A DNA stretch of 35,081 bases from Pirellulales bacterium (GTDB lineage Bacteria; Planctomycetota; Planctomycetia; Pirellulales; JACPPG01), in the NCBI GenBank assembly GCA_036490175.1, contig DASXEJ010000356.1, positions 1 through 35,081 on the forward strand, written 5' to 3'. The notes beneath the pieces are model-generated. The model was not told where the DNA came from. It was given only the letters and a program-made list of their open reading frames with translations, and ran no database searches. Of this stretch, positions 1 to 8,840 are shown piece after piece. How positions within the stretch are numbered: position 1 is the first letter of the stretch; every line of letters begins with the position of its first letter. The translations under genes were made by a program, and so were the position numbers.

Positions 1-326
1 ACCGTGGCCGCGGGCTCATTTTTCGGGTCGTGCGGCTGAAAGAACCAAGCGCAGATGCTGGGCAGCACGATCACGGCGGCAGCAACCAGTGCCACGTCTC
101 GGCCACTCCACGGGACCGATGTGCGCTTTTCATAGGGAACCAGTTCACGTCCTGCCGAGTGCAACGCAAAAATATGGTTCCACAGCAGAATGCTCGCCAG
201 CACGATGGCCAGCAGAATTCCCAATTGCAGCGCCGCGAAAGGAAACATAGTGATCGCGTAACCGTCAGCGCCCTCGGTTCGTAACACATCGCCTGCCACG
301 GTCGCCACAATCGCTGGCAAGCCCAT
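1..326 (-). CDS. Probable CPBP-family intramembrane protease, N-terminal part (partial)
   Basis: An open frame starts at ATG 326 and runs off the left edge, giving about 108 residues. It begins MGLPAIVATVAGDVL. A strongly hydrophobic helix follows at about residues 32-49 (FAALQLGILLAIVLASILLW), then a polar loop containing LVPYEKRTSVPWSGRDV, and a second hydrophobic helix (VALVAAAVIVLPSICAWFF). The 'VPYE.R..VPW' loop between two helices resembles the N-terminal part of planctomycete CPBP-type membrane proteins; that is family recollection. The catalytic EExxxR and H motifs would lie outside the window. The start lies 12 nt after the pgsA stop on the same strand, so it is probably the third gene of a rimO-pgsA unit. 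The frame is convincing and the family name is tentative. Confidence 0.6.
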   Translation of the reverse strand, partial: MGLPAIVATVAGDVLRTEGADGYAITMFPFAALQLGILLAIVLASILLWNHIFALHSAGRELVPYEKRTSVPWSGRDVALVAAAVIVLPSICAWFFQPHDPKNEPAAT

Positions 327-338
327 CCGGCAGGCAAT

Positions 339-935
339 CTACGATTGCCCCTCGAGCAGATTCACGGCCGTCCGAATGTAGGCCACGCCGGAATAGATAG
401 TCAGTGCCACGGCGGACCATACACTGGCGATCAATAACCATTCGATGGCCGCCGGCACGGCGTCCGGCGGATAGGAAAGATAAAACAGCGACACGCCGAT
501 AGCGACGCATTGCAAGACCATCTTCAACTTGCCCGACATCGCGGCAGAAAAGTCCGCTCCGCGCTGCTCCAAAAAGCTCCGCAGCGCCGTGACCAGCAGC
601 TCGCGACCGACGATGACTACGACCATCCAGGCCTGCACGTAATCGTGCAACTCTGGAATGGCCGCTAGAAAAATGAAGCTGCCGCACACGATGATTTTGT
701 CGGCAAAGGGGTCGAGAATCCGCCCCAATGTGGTCACCATGCCATAGCGCCGTGCCAGATAGCCATCGACCCAATCGGTCGAGGCCGCGATCAGAAACAC
801 GACAAACGAGGCCAGATACAGCTTCCAGACAATCAACACGAACAACACGACTGACAATGCCAGCCGCATGGCTGTCAATTGATTCGGCAGATTGAAGGCC
901 GTGGCCCGGGCTATGTTCTTTGTGCTCACCGTCAT
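339..935 (-). CDS. pgsA: CDP-diacylglycerol--glycerol-3-phosphate 3-phosphatidyltransferase
   Basis: This integral membrane enzyme makes phosphatidylglycerophosphate from CDP-diacylglycerol and glycerol-3-phosphate, the committed step to phosphatidylglycerol. The CDP-alcohol phosphotransferase signature D-G-x2-A-R-x8-G-x3-D-x3-D is complete: D57, G58, A61, R62, G71, D75 and D79 (DGYLARRYG ... GRILDPFAD). Hydrophobic segments lie near residues 24-52, 81-93, 102-118, 137-154 and 163-183. I chose ATG 935 (MTVSTKNIA) because a GAGG Shine-Dalgarno lies about 9 nt upstream and because it begins just after the rimO stop. The frame stays open up to 1010 inside rimO, but that extension is Arg/Gly-rich and reads as shadow. 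At 198 residues it has the usual family length. Confidence 0.93.
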   Translation of the reverse strand: MTVSTKNIARATAFNLPNQLTAMRLALSVVLFVLIVWKLYLASFVVFLIAASTDWVDGYLARRYGMVTTLGRILDPFADKIIVCGSFIFLAAIPELHDYVQAWMVVVIVGRELLVTALRSFLEQRGADFSAAMSGKLKMVLQCVAIGVSLFYLSYPPDAVPAAIEWLLIASVWSAVALTIYSGVAYIRTAVNLLEGQS

Positions 936-946
936 GGCGATGATCC

Positions 947-2365
947 TCAGCGCGGTTTGCCGACGGCCGCTGCCACCAGGTCGTACCCGTGCGCAGCCAC
1001 TACCTCGCACTCGACTAGCTGACCGGCTCGCAATCCTCTACCTGAAACATAGACCACGGTATCCACGTCGGGGGCGTCCGCATAGGTGCGGCCAATCCAG
1101 GCCCCTTTTTCCTCGGGCACGGCCCTGTCCAACAGCACGTCGTACTTTTGGCCGACGCGTGTCGCACTGAAATTCAGGGCAATCTCTTGTTGCACGCCCA
1201 TCAACTCATCGCGACGTGCTTCCTTGACTTGCTCGTCAATGTGATCAGGCAGCCGCGCGGCCGGCGTGTCGGGCTCGAACGAATACGTAAACACTCCTAG
1301 CCTCTCGAAGTGTTGCTCGCGGACAAATTCCACGAGCTCGGCGAATTGCTCGTCGGTCTCGCCCGGAAAGCCTGCTATGAACGTCGTGCGCATGACCAGG
1401 TCGGGAATGGCGCCCCGCAGCTTCTTCAACAGCTCTTCCGTCTCGCTGCGCGCGACGCGCCGTTGCATCCGCTTCAACATCGTGTCGTTGATGTGTTGCA
1501 GCGGCATGTCCAAATAGGGGACGATTCGCTTCGCGCCGGCCAGCACGTCGATCAATTCATCGCTGAAGTACATAGGGTACAAGTACATCACGCGAATCCA
1601 ATCGAGCCCTTCGATCTTGTCGAGTTCCGTCAGCAATTCAGGCAAACGGGGCCGCCCGTACAGGTCCAGACCGTAGTAGGTCGTGTCCTGGGCCACGATG
1701 TTCAGTTCGCGCACGCCATCGGCCACGAGCTCGCGTGCTTCGTCAAGGACCTCTTCGATCGGCTTGGTGGCGTGCTTCCCGCGCATTTTGGGGATCGCGC
1801 AGAACGTACACAGCCGGTCGCATCCCTCGGAGATCTTCAAAAAAGCAAAATGCCGCGGCGTGATGCGCAATCGCGAACGATCCGGTAGCGGCGAGGCGGG
1901 CGCCGGCTGAAACACGCTGCGTTGCTCGTGCAAACCGCCGATCAACCGGTCGGCTACCTTGGTCACCGATTCCCGGCCGAAAACACCCACCAGACAGTCG
2001 ATCTCGGGGCATTGCTCGAGCAGCGCCTCTTTCTCGCGCTCGGCAAGGCAGCCCGAGACGATTACGCCCCGGATACGGCCGCGGCGCTTGAGGTCCAGCA
2101 TTTCGCGGATAGCGCCGTACGATTCCTGCCGCGCCTGCTCGATGAAGCCGCAAGTGTTGACCACGACCAGGTCGGCTCCGTCGGGCTCACTCACCAGCCG
2201 ATAACCGTCCAACTGCAACAGGCCGAGCATTCGCTCGCTATCGACCAGATTTTTGGGGCAGCCGAGACTCACAAACGAGTAGGTCCCTTTTTCCGTGCGC
2301 GGTGCGGTGTCGCGAGGGGGTGCAGCGGCACTCGACTTTCTCGGCTGGTCAACAATGGGCAACAA
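947..2365 (-). CDS. rimO: Ribosomal protein S12 methylthiotransferase (radical SAM)
   Basis: RimO adds a methylthio group to the conserved aspartate of ribosomal protein S12, using two [4Fe-4S] clusters and SAM. An N-terminal MTTase domain begins [19 protein letters not shown], with cluster cysteines C36, C72 (VVNTCGF) and C106 (VSGCLAERE). The radical-SAM CxxxCxxC is C182, C186 and C189 ([19 protein letters not shown]). A C-terminal TRAM-like segment follows ([12 protein letters not shown]). 'KNLVDSE' and '[16 protein letters not shown]' favour RimO over MiaB. No ATG precedes the conserved domain. I chose TTG 2365 because GGAG sits 9 nt upstream; TTG 2434 in the same frame adds 23 unconserved residues and has a poorer ribosome-binding site. 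It is the first gene of a tight rimO-pgsA unit with a 12-nt gap. Confidence 0.93.
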   Translation of the reverse strand: MLPIVDQPRKSSAAAPPRDTAPRTEKGTYSFVSLGCPKNLVDSERMLGLLQLDGYRLVSEPDGADLVVVNTCGFIEQARQESYGAIREMLDLKRRGRIRGVIVSGCLAEREKEALLEQCPEIDCLVGVFGRESVTKVADRLIGGLHEQRSVFQPAPASPLPDRSRLRITPRHFAFLKISEGCDRLCTFCAIPKMRGKHATKPIEEVLDEARELVADGVRELNIVAQDTTYYGLDLYGRPRLPELLTELDKIEGLDWIRVMYLYPMYFSDELIDVLAGAKRIVPYLDMPLQHINDTMLKRMQRRVARSETEELLKKLRGAIPDLVMRTTFIAGFPGETDEQFAELVEFVREQHFERLGVFTYSFEPDTPAARLPDHIDEQVKEARRDELMGVQQEIALNFSATRVGQKYDVLLDRAVPEEKGAWIGRTYADAPDVDTVVYVSGRGLRAGQLVECEVVAAHGYDLVAAAVGKPR

Positions 2366-3026
2366 CGTGATCCACTCCAGAGGCAAAGACCGCAAGGACG
2401 GCAACCGCGACGAGAACCCGCCTGCGAGCCACAAATGCTACCCAATGGCTGGCAAACTGGCGAGCCGGAACTCATCCCATTGTCGGTCAGGCAAGGAACA
2501 TGACAAGGGACTGCTCCCCCAGTTCAGGTTAATTTATCTCGGCTAAACTCGACAATATGCCAATCGGACTGGGCCTGCCGACCCGTTTTTGCCATTCGTG
2601 AGTTTCGTGTGTCGGTCGCGCCTGTCCTCTCGTCGAAAACTCCCTATTACACCGATCCAGGATCTCGCAACAAAATTCGTTCCGCCGCACATCGACCGCA
2701 AATGCGTTTCGCGCGTTCGGAACAAATTTCAAATCCCCTTTGACATTCAGCGGGCATTCCGCCGATTGCCTTCGCGACACATCGCCGTTCGTGCCGTACA
2801 TTCAATCACTTTCCGGCCATGGCGGATCCTTCTGCCTTTGATCTTGAGCGTGGCGAGACGCAATGACCACGCGCGTTTCCTACGCTCTATGGCGCTAGGC
2901 CACGTTCCTTCCCCTGCTGGAACGCGGCGCGTGCTGACCATAATGAGAAACTGGCCAAAGATTCTGCTGGCAGATCGCATGGTTGCTAGATATAGTGTAC
3001 AAAAGTACACATATCCGAGGGGCAAG
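2366..3026. other. Intergenic region between rimO and the ImmA-like gene
   Basis: About 660 bases between two divergent genes. The ImmA-like reading frame is open upstream as far as 2589, but that extension lacks family sequence and has no ribosome-binding site, so I treat it as non-coding. The only feature I can support is the palindrome at 2995-3010. I see no RNA gene here. Confidence 0.5.
2995..3010. promoter_or_regulatory. Perfect 6-bp inverted repeat, operator-like
   Basis: GTGTAC-AAAA-GTACAC is a perfect palindrome with a 4-bp spacer. It lies 17 bases before the ImmA-like start and just upstream of the GAGGGG ribosome-binding site. TATAGT at 2991-2996 could be a -10 box, in which case the palindrome would cover the transcription start; I find no convincing -35 box. 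Binding by a repressor is inference. Confidence 0.5.
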
Positions 3027-3839
3027 ATGCTTCCCGACATACCCGCCGACGAACTGGCAGCCTGTCTCGACCGCACGGCCTCTCGACTCCTGCGCCGGGC
3101 TGGCGTCCGCACTCCCCCGGTCGATGCCCTGCGCATCGCGACCACACTCGGAATCCAGACCGCCGTCGACGCCAGTCAGTCCGCGCGGGCCCGCTATGTC
3201 GAATTGCGTGCGATCCGGGGCCGAACCGCACGTCCGGCTATTTTGCTCCGGCCCGAACCGCGGGCCGAGCGCCGCCAATGGGCCGTGGCGCATGAACTTG
3301 GCGAGCGTGAAGCGGCAACCATATTTCGTCGCTTGTCGGTCGACCCCCGCGCGGCCCCGCCAACAGCCCGCGAATGGGTCGCCAATCAATTGGCCAATCG
3401 AATCCTTTTGCCAACACGCTGGCTGTTGCGGGGCGGCAGCGCCACCGCCTGGGACCTGTTAGCTCTAAAAACCCGTTTCAGCACAGCCAGCCACGAGCTG
3501 ATTTTGCGAAGGATGCTGGACTTCTCGCTGCCAATCGTCGTGACGATTTTTGATCATGGGGTACGGTCGTTCCGTCGCGGTAACGTCGGGGGCCGACTGG
3601 CACTGACGCCCGAGGAGCGCGCCTGCTGGCTGGCAGCGCACGTTAGCGGCCAAGTACACGAGCGGGCCACAGCGACCTCATCGATACGCTGCTGGCCCGT
3701 CCACGAGCCAGGCTGGAAGCGAGAACTTTTGAGGCTGGAGCTTCAAGAAGGGTTTGATGAAGGACCCGCCGAGGAGTGGCAATCCGACGATACCTCCGTC
3801 GAAGACCAAGAGGACCAGTGGCTGCGCGAAGATCTTTAA
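3027..3839 (+). CDS. ImmA/IrrE-like metallopeptidase-fold protein with altered zinc motif
   Basis: A 270-residue protein with the ImmA/IrrE (DUF955) layout. An N-terminal helical part (residues 5-45) precedes the zinc-site helix at 84-101 (QWAVAHELGEREAATIFRRL). The helix REWVANQLANRILLP (115-129) carries the family's E-x2-A-N pattern, with E117 as the expected third ligand. Relatives cleave or bind DNA-binding repressors. The usual HExxH motif reads HELGE here: H89 and E90 are kept, but the second histidine is Glu93, so peptidase activity is uncertain. The C-terminal 30 residues are very acidic. I chose ATG 3027 because GAGGGG lies 6 nt upstream. No XRE-type partner gene is adjacent, which is unusual for this family. 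It converges with the gene ending at 3890. Confidence 0.78.
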   Translation: MLPDIPADELAACLDRTASRLLRRAGVRTPPVDALRIATTLGIQTAVDASQSARARYVELRAIRGRTARPAILLRPEPRAERRQWAVAHELGEREAATIFRRLSVDPRAAPPTAREWVANQLANRILLPTRWLLRGGSATAWDLLALKTRFSTASHELILRRMLDFSLPIVVTIFDHGVRSFRRGNVGGRLALTPEERACWLAAHVSGQVHERATATSSIRCWPVHEPGWKRELLRLELQEGFDEGPAEEWQSDDTSVEDQEDQWLREDL

Positions 3840-3889
3840 CGACCAACGGCATTAACGGCCCCAACACAACGAGACCAACGGGGAAGCCG

Positions 3890-4750
3890 CTACATTCCAT
3901 CCCGCGCAACATGTCGCTCAAGGGTCTCCTGCAAATCGCTGACGGAAAGTGGCTTTGATAGCACTCCGCGTGCACCGCATTCCAAGACAGCTTGGCGATC
4001 TTCGTCCCGAGGGAAATTCAAAAGCGCAAACCACGGAATGTCCGGGCGATGCGCCGCCAATTCTCGCAAGATCGTAAATCGATCCGCGTCGGTATTTGAA
4101 AAATCGCAGACTCCAGCCGTCAGCGAAACGGATGCCAACGCCGCGACGGTGCCGATCGGCGCTACTTCATACCCGCAGGCTCGAAAAACCTCGGCAAGCA
4201 TGTCGCGGGCTTCAAGTTCGGCACTATAAATGGCAATCGTGCCGTGTGCATGGTCGCGCGCCGACTCTGCTGTGCAGAGCATCCGCTCCTCTTCGGTCGC
4301 GGTTACGGGCAAAGTGAGTGTGCCCACGCTATGACGTTCGAGTCCTGTCATTTCGCGCTCAAACCAAGCGGGCCACTGATGCCAGTAGATGCGCGGCACG
4401 GCCGGCCATGGGCGACCCGTCCGCGATTCTCCTTCGCACCAGGAGCCCGTAAGGGCGACGATTCGCGCCAGCGGCGCCCAAGACCACAGCCGCTCGACCT
4501 CTCCGGCGGCGAACTCGCCGGGACGTCCTGCCAGCAGGACGATCAAATCGGGCTCGTAAGCCATTGATCCGAGCGCTTCGTCGAGGCGAACAATCTCGAT
4601 GGCCTGCGTGCGGGATCGAATCTGGGCCACGCACTCACGGAATTCACGGCGCGCCGCGTCACCAATCAACAAAACGTGCAGAGGCCATCGCGCGGGCAAA
4701 CCTCCGGAAACCTCTGTCCAGGCAACTTCTGACTGCGATAAGTCGATCAT
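3890..4750 (-). CDS. Tandem receiver-like (pseudo-receiver) protein
   Basis: A 286-residue soluble protein with two receiver-like halves. The first, about residues 23-125, has beta-strand patterns LHVLLIG and PDLIVLLAG but no phosphorylation site. It ends in a distinctive segment (GSWCEGESRTGRPWP then IYWHQW) that I associate with planctomycete proteins of this kind. The second, about 171-282, is a better receiver: strand TIAIYSAE where the acidic pair should be (lost), then GVCDFSNTDADRF with a possible phospho-acceptor D216, and LSKPLS with the conserved Lys266-Pro. Phosphotransfer is therefore doubtful. ATG 4750 begins one base after the stop of the HTH-EIIA gene, so translation is probably coupled. 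Function is unknown; a signalling or regulatory role with its neighbour is inferred. Confidence 0.75.
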   Translation of the reverse strand: MIDLSQSEVAWTEVSGGLPARWPLHVLLIGDAARREFRECVAQIRSRTQAIEIVRLDEALGSMAYEPDLIVLLAGRPGEFAAGEVERLWSWAPLARIVALTGSWCEGESRTGRPWPAVPRIYWHQWPAWFEREMTGLERHSVGTLTLPVTATEEERMLCTAESARDHAHGTIAIYSAELEARDMLAEVFRACGYEVAPIGTVAALASVSLTAGVCDFSNTDADRFTILRELAAHRPDIPWFALLNFPRDEDRQAVLECGARGVLSKPLSVSDLQETLERHVARDGM

Positions 4751-4751
4751 C

Positions 4752-5465
4752 TTAATTCGGAAGGGCTCCCTCCCCTGCCGCGATGACCTGCTGTACCTCG
4801 ATGGCATTCTGAGCGCCGCGCAATTCAGGCAAGAACGTCGGCAGTGCCAGCAGCCGACTCAACCGCGCTAGCGTTCGCAAATGTCCCCGGTCGTCCGTAG
4901 AGCAGATCAAGAAAAACACGTCGGTCAAGAATCCGCGCCGGCTGGCAAAGGGGATGCCGCGGTCCGTTCGTCCCAGCGCCAAGAACGGGCGATCGAGTAT
5001 GCTCGCTAGGGGCCGTCGGGGATGCAGCATGGCGACGCCGTTCTCCAATGCCGTGGGATACAAGTCCTCGCGGCTGCGGACGGCCTCAGCCATCTTGTCC
5101 GGGTCCCACAGCCAACCGGTGCGGACCGCCACTTCGATCATGGAGCTGATCACCGAATTACGCGTCCGCGACGCCAACGGAATTTCTATCGCAGACCGCG
5201 GCAACATCTCGGCCAGCGAAACGGAGGTCTCCTCGTCGGTCGCGGCGCTGCGATCCAGGGCGACTTCAACTCGCGCAAGTTCTTCGGCGTCGGAGAGTCC
5301 GATCCGATCTTCTAACCAATGATGAATCTCGGCCGCCGAGAAACGCCAGGCTCCAGTGACTCTGCGCCCGGGCAGCTTGCCTCGGTCTGCCAGCTTTGCA
5401 ACTTGCCCAGCATCCAAGTGCAAATAATTGGCAAGGCTCTCAATGTCGAAGTCTTCGTCCGGCAT
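4752..5465 (-). CDS. Excisionase-type HTH fused to PTS EIIA (PtsN-like) domain
   Basis: A 237-residue two-domain protein. Residues 7-52 form an excisionase/MerR-like winged helix (ESLANYLHLDAGQVAKLAD, then GAWRFSAAEIHHWLED). Residues 81-235 match the mannitol/fructose EIIA fold of PtsN. H148 in ENGVAMLHPRRP sits where the family phosphohistidine is, and the strand VFFLICSTDD and the C-terminal LARLSRLLA helix match as well. In the PTS, HPr or NPr would phosphorylate this histidine. No other PTS gene lies in the window, so I infer a DNA-binding sensor of phosphotransfer state rather than a sugar importer. ATG 5465 has no clear Shine-Dalgarno. It is the first gene of a two-gene unit with the pseudo-receiver protein. 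Confidence 0.85.
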   Translation of the reverse strand: MPDEDFDIESLANYLHLDAGQVAKLADRGKLPGRRVTGAWRFSAAEIHHWLEDRIGLSDAEELARVEVALDRSAATDEETSVSLAEMLPRSAIEIPLASRTRNSVISSMIEVAVRTGWLWDPDKMAEAVRSREDLYPTALENGVAMLHPRRPLASILDRPFLALGRTDRGIPFASRRGFLTDVFFLICSTDDRGHLRTLARLSRLLALPTFLPELRGAQNAIEVQQVIAAGEGALPN

Positions 5466-5853
5466 ATGGCGCGGCGTGGGCTAGCAGGAGGTCGAGCGCA
5501 AGATAGAGAGGAAATCAATTCGGCAAACTGGGCGATACTGATGACATTATTGTTTCGTTATCTTACCGCGTTTGTCTACCCCAAGGCGTTCTCAAAGATG
5601 TTGCGGTACCGACCTTGACACAGAACCAGAATTTCGGAGAATCCCCGCCGCCAATCGACTGTTTGATCGGCAGGATTCACTTCGGTAATAAACCCTCTCG
5701 TCACAGCCTCGCGACGCCTGAGCCATCAACGTCGTCTTGGTAATCTCCCGCATGAAGCCAGCCAGGAAGGCAACGCTTTTTGTGGGAACTAGACGAGCGA
5801 TAACGTAAACAAGTCAAACGTCCACGCGACTGCCGGCACGGAGGCCGCACGTC
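5466..5853. other. Divergent intergenic region upstream of murE
   Basis: 388 bases between the HTH-EIIA gene and murE, which are transcribed away from each other, so both promoters should lie here. I see no conserved frame and no mraZ, rsmH, ftsL or ftsI remnant. The best plus-strand promoter candidate is listed separately. Confidence 0.5.
5615..5642 (+). promoter_or_regulatory. Candidate sigma-70-type promoter for the mur cluster
   Basis: TTGACA at 5615-5620 is a full -35 match. It is followed after 16 bases by GAGAAT at 5637-5642, which matches 4 of 6 bases of a -10 box. It would leave a leader of about 200 bases before murE. This is weak evidence, from pattern only. Confidence 0.3.
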
Positions 5854-7356
5854 ATGGAACGACGGACCAATTCGGTCCGCGGAGTCAGTCTTCGCGAGTT
5901 ACTGCCCGACGCGCAGTTGCTCGGCGCCGACGACGTCCGTGTGCATAGCTGTTCGAGCGATTCGCGCCATTGTCGTCGCGGCGACTTGTTCGTCGCGCTG
6001 CCAGGCTCGCAACGCGACGGACATGACTTCGCTGCCGATGCTGTCGCACGTGGCGCCACGGCCATCCTCGCCAGTCGCCCCTTGCCGGGCGTGACGGTGC
6101 CGGTCTGCTTTGTGCCAGATACGGCCGAGGCGCACGGACTGCTCTGCCAGGCCCTGGTAGACAACCCTAGCCGCCGACTGCGCGTCGTGGGAGTCACGGG
6201 CACCAATGGCAAAACAACTACAACACATTTAATTGCCGGAATTCTGTCAGCCGCGGGCTTTAGGCTGGGGATTCTCGGCACGTTAGGCTATTGCGATGGT
6301 TCCGTCGTGGCGCCGGCCGATCACACAACCCCTCCGGCCCCCGTGCTAGCCAGTTGGCTGGCGCGTATGGAAGCCGGCGGTTGCAGTCACGCCGTGCTGG
6401 AAGTTTCCAGTCATGCCTTGGCACAACGACGACTGTCCGGCGTGAACGTCGACGTCGCCTGTGTGACAAACGTCCGCCACGATCATTTCGACTTCCACGG
6501 CACACAACGACGGTACATTGCCGCCAAAAGCCGGTTGCTCGAGCATCTGGTCCCCGAAGGCGTGGCCATCATCAATGGCGACGACGCGGGCAGCGGCGCC
6601 TGTGCCGCGCGGTATGACGGTCCCTTGGTCACCGTGGGCATTGACGCGCCGGCCGAGATTACGGCCACGTTGCTTTCCCAATACCCCAGTGAACAGACAT
6701 TTTTGCTCGATACCGGCAGCGAATCAGTGCCAGTGCGCACGACGCTGATCGGCGCACACAATATCTACAACTGTCTGGTGGCCGCCGGCGTTGGTTTGGT
6801 TTACGGCATCGACCTGCCGACAATCGTCCGCGGCCTGGAATCCGTACAGTTCGTGCCCGGTCGCCTAGAGCGACTCGAGTGCGGCCAGCCGTTCAGCGTT
6901 TTTGTCGACTACGCCCACACGCCCGACGCCTTGGCAACCGTATTGGATACGTTGCGCAGCGTGACGCAAGGTCGCGTGTTATGCGTCTTTGGCGCGGGCG
7001 GCGATCGCGACCGCTCGAAACGTCCACTGATGGGGCGTGCCGTCGAATGTCGCGCCGACGTATCCGTCATCACCAACGACAACCCTCGCAACGAAGATCC
7101 CGACGAAATTGCTTCGCAGATTCTCGGCGGGCTCGACGATCCCACGCACGCTCAGGTAATCCTCGATCGTGCCGCGGCCATTCGCTGGGCCCTCAGCGAG
7201 GCCCGCGCAGGCGATTGCGTGGTGATCGCGGGTAAAGGACACGAAGACTACCAGATCATCGGCAATGATCGCGCGTATTTCGACGATCGCGAGGTTGCCC
7301 GCCATTGGCTATACGAGTCTTCACTCGTCGACGATCTCTCCCGCGCTAGCGCTTGA
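5854..7356 (+). CDS. murE: UDP-MurNAc-L-Ala-D-Glu:meso-DAP ligase
   Basis: MurE adds the third residue of the peptidoglycan stem peptide in an ATP-dependent cytoplasmic reaction. The 500-residue protein has the usual three Mur-ligase domains. The ATP loop is GVTGTNGKTT (113-122). The carbamylated lysine is K225 (AAKSRLLE). DYAHTPDAL lies at 352-360, and a C-terminal GKGHE motif at 460-464. The substrate loop reads DNPR (409-412), which is the meso-diaminopimelate signature rather than the lysine type. ATG 5854 has GGAGG 9 nt upstream. It is the first gene of the cluster and lies 24 nt before murF. The full ligase motif set argues that this organism makes DAP-type peptidoglycan. Confidence 0.97.
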   Translation: MERRTNSVRGVSLRELLPDAQLLGADDVRVHSCSSDSRHCRRGDLFVALPGSQRDGHDFAADAVARGATAILASRPLPGVTVPVCFVPDTAEAHGLLCQALVDNPSRRLRVVGVTGTNGKTTTTHLIAGILSAAGFRLGILGTLGYCDGSVVAPADHTTPPAPVLASWLARMEAGGCSHAVLEVSSHALAQRRLSGVNVDVACVTNVRHDHFDFHGTQRRYIAAKSRLLEHLVPEGVAIINGDDAGSGACAARYDGPLVTVGIDAPAEITATLLSQYPSEQTFLLDTGSESVPVRTTLIGAHNIYNCLVAAGVGLVYGIDLPTIVRGLESVQFVPGRLERLECGQPFSVFVDYAHTPDALATVLDTLRSVTQGRVLCVFGAGGDRDRSKRPLMGRAVECRADVSVITNDNPRNEDPDEIASQILGGLDDPTHAQVILDRAAAIRWALSEARAGDCVVIAGKGHEDYQIIGNDRAYFDDREVARHWLYESSLVDDLSRASA

Positions 7357-7380
7357 ACAACACGATCCGCAGGCCCTGCC

Positions 7381-8775
7381 ATGACTCAACTGACTCTTAA
7401 AGAACTCGAACAAATCCTGGTCGCCGACCGCGTCGTCGGCGGTCCGATTGACCGTCCCACTTTACGACTCGATCACGTACGCATCGACAGCCGAGAAGTT
7501 CATCACGGGGATATCTTCTGGGCGCTTCGTGGCAAGCACCATCATGGCGCCGCTTTCGTCGCCGATGCCTTTGATCAGGGTGCAGCCGGCGCGATTGTGG
7601 ACGTGCCAAACATCGAGGCTCCCCCCGGACGCTGGGTCATGCAAGTGGAAGACACCACACAGGCGCTACAACGTGCCGCCGATTGGCAACGCAGTTGCTT
7701 TACGGGCCGAGTGATCGCCGTGACAGGTAGCGCCGGCAAGACGACGACCCGGCAAATGATCGACAAAGTGCTCAGCAGCCGCTTCACCGGTACGGCTAGT
7801 CCGGAAAACTACAACAACCACTTGGGCGTCCCCCTCTCGATACTCCGCTGGCAAGAGTCCGACGCCTATGCCGTGTTAGAGATGGGCGCAAGTGCCCGCG
7901 GCGAGATTGCCGAGTTGTGTCGCCTGGCCCGCCCGAGCCTTGGCGTAATCACGAATATCGGCACGGCCCACCTGGGCAGCTTCGGCGGCCCGGCGGCGAT
8001 CGCGCAAGCGAAAGGCGAGTTGCTCGAGGCTCTGCCGCCCGACGGTTTGGCCGTGCTCAATGGCGACGACCGTCAGCTACGTCGCATTGCCGAACGTTCG
8101 CGGGCCGTGGTGGAATGGTGCGGGCGCAGCGGGGACTGCGACGTAATGGCCACAGACGTCCGCAGCGCGGACGGGCACTTACAGTTCGTCGTCGATCATC
8201 AACACTTCAGCATTCCAGTGTGGGGCCGACATCATCTGACAAGCGCCTTGGCGGCAGTGGCTGTCGGAAGAGCTTTCGGTATGTCGGTTTCCGAGATCAG
8301 CCAGGCCCTGTCCGATTTCGAGCCGCCGCCGATGCGTTGCGAGGTGAGCACATTCGGCGCGGCGCGCGTGATCAACGATGCCTACAATTCCAACCCTATC
8401 GCCATGCGGGCCGCGCTCGAAGTCCTCCGCGAAGATCCCTCGATGGGACAGCGGATCGTGGTCTGCGGCGATATGCGGGACCTGGGAAACGACGCGCCGC
8501 GATTGCACCGCCAAACCGGGGACGAGGTCGTAACCGTTTGCGGCGCCGACCTGCTCGTCGCTTGTGGCGAACATGCAAACGACATGGTCGCCGGCGCCGT
8601 GGCAGCGGGCATGCCATCGCAACGAACCATTGCTTGTCGAAACACGGAAGATGTCGAACCGGTGCTCGCCAAAATCGTAGGGCCCGGCGACGTCGTCTTG
8701 GTTAAAGGCTCTCGAGCCATGAATATGGAACGCCTGCTGGACCGATTCCGGCCACCAGCGCGGCGGGCTGCCTAA
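7381..8775 (+). CDS. murF: UDP-MurNAc-tripeptide--D-alanyl-D-alanine ligase
   Basis: MurF joins D-Ala-D-Ala, the product of Ddl encoded downstream, to UDP-MurNAc-tripeptide. It is 464 residues with an N-terminal MurF-type substrate domain (IDSREVHHGDIFWALRG). The ATP loop is GSAGKTTT at 116-123, the central domain includes ENYNNHLGVPLS, and the NDAYNSNP motif is diagnostic of MurF. It ends VLVKGSRAMNMERLLD, as usual for the family. The start is ATG 7381, 24 nt after murE. It is followed not by the next gene but by a 385-base non-coding stretch rich in long stems (see 8841-9069). Confidence 0.97.
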   Translation: MTQLTLKELEQILVADRVVGGPIDRPTLRLDHVRIDSREVHHGDIFWALRGKHHHGAAFVADAFDQGAAGAIVDVPNIEAPPGRWVMQVEDTTQALQRAADWQRSCFTGRVIAVTGSAGKTTTRQMIDKVLSSRFTGTASPENYNNHLGVPLSILRWQESDAYAVLEMGASARGEIAELCRLARPSLGVITNIGTAHLGSFGGPAAIAQAKGELLEALPPDGLAVLNGDDRQLRRIAERSRAVVEWCGRSGDCDVMATDVRSADGHLQFVVDHQHFSIPVWGRHHLTSALAAVAVGRAFGMSVSEISQALSDFEPPPMRCEVSTFGAARVINDAYNSNPIAMRAALEVLREDPSMGQRIVVCGDMRDLGNDAPRLHRQTGDEVVTVCGADLLVACGEHANDMVAGAVAAGMPSQRTIACRNTEDVEPVLAKIVGPGDVVLVKGSRAMNMERLLDRFRPPARRAA

Positions 8776-8840
8776 GCGGGTAGTGCGAATCGATATCCGT
8801 CACGTCTTTGTAATCACAACGAAACACTTCAAATAGTTGC

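Noticed and set aside
2589-3026. Upstream extension of the ImmA-like protein by 146 codons.
   Set aside because: The extension has no family similarity, a good GAGGGG site precedes ATG 3027, and the extension would run through the operator-like palindrome.
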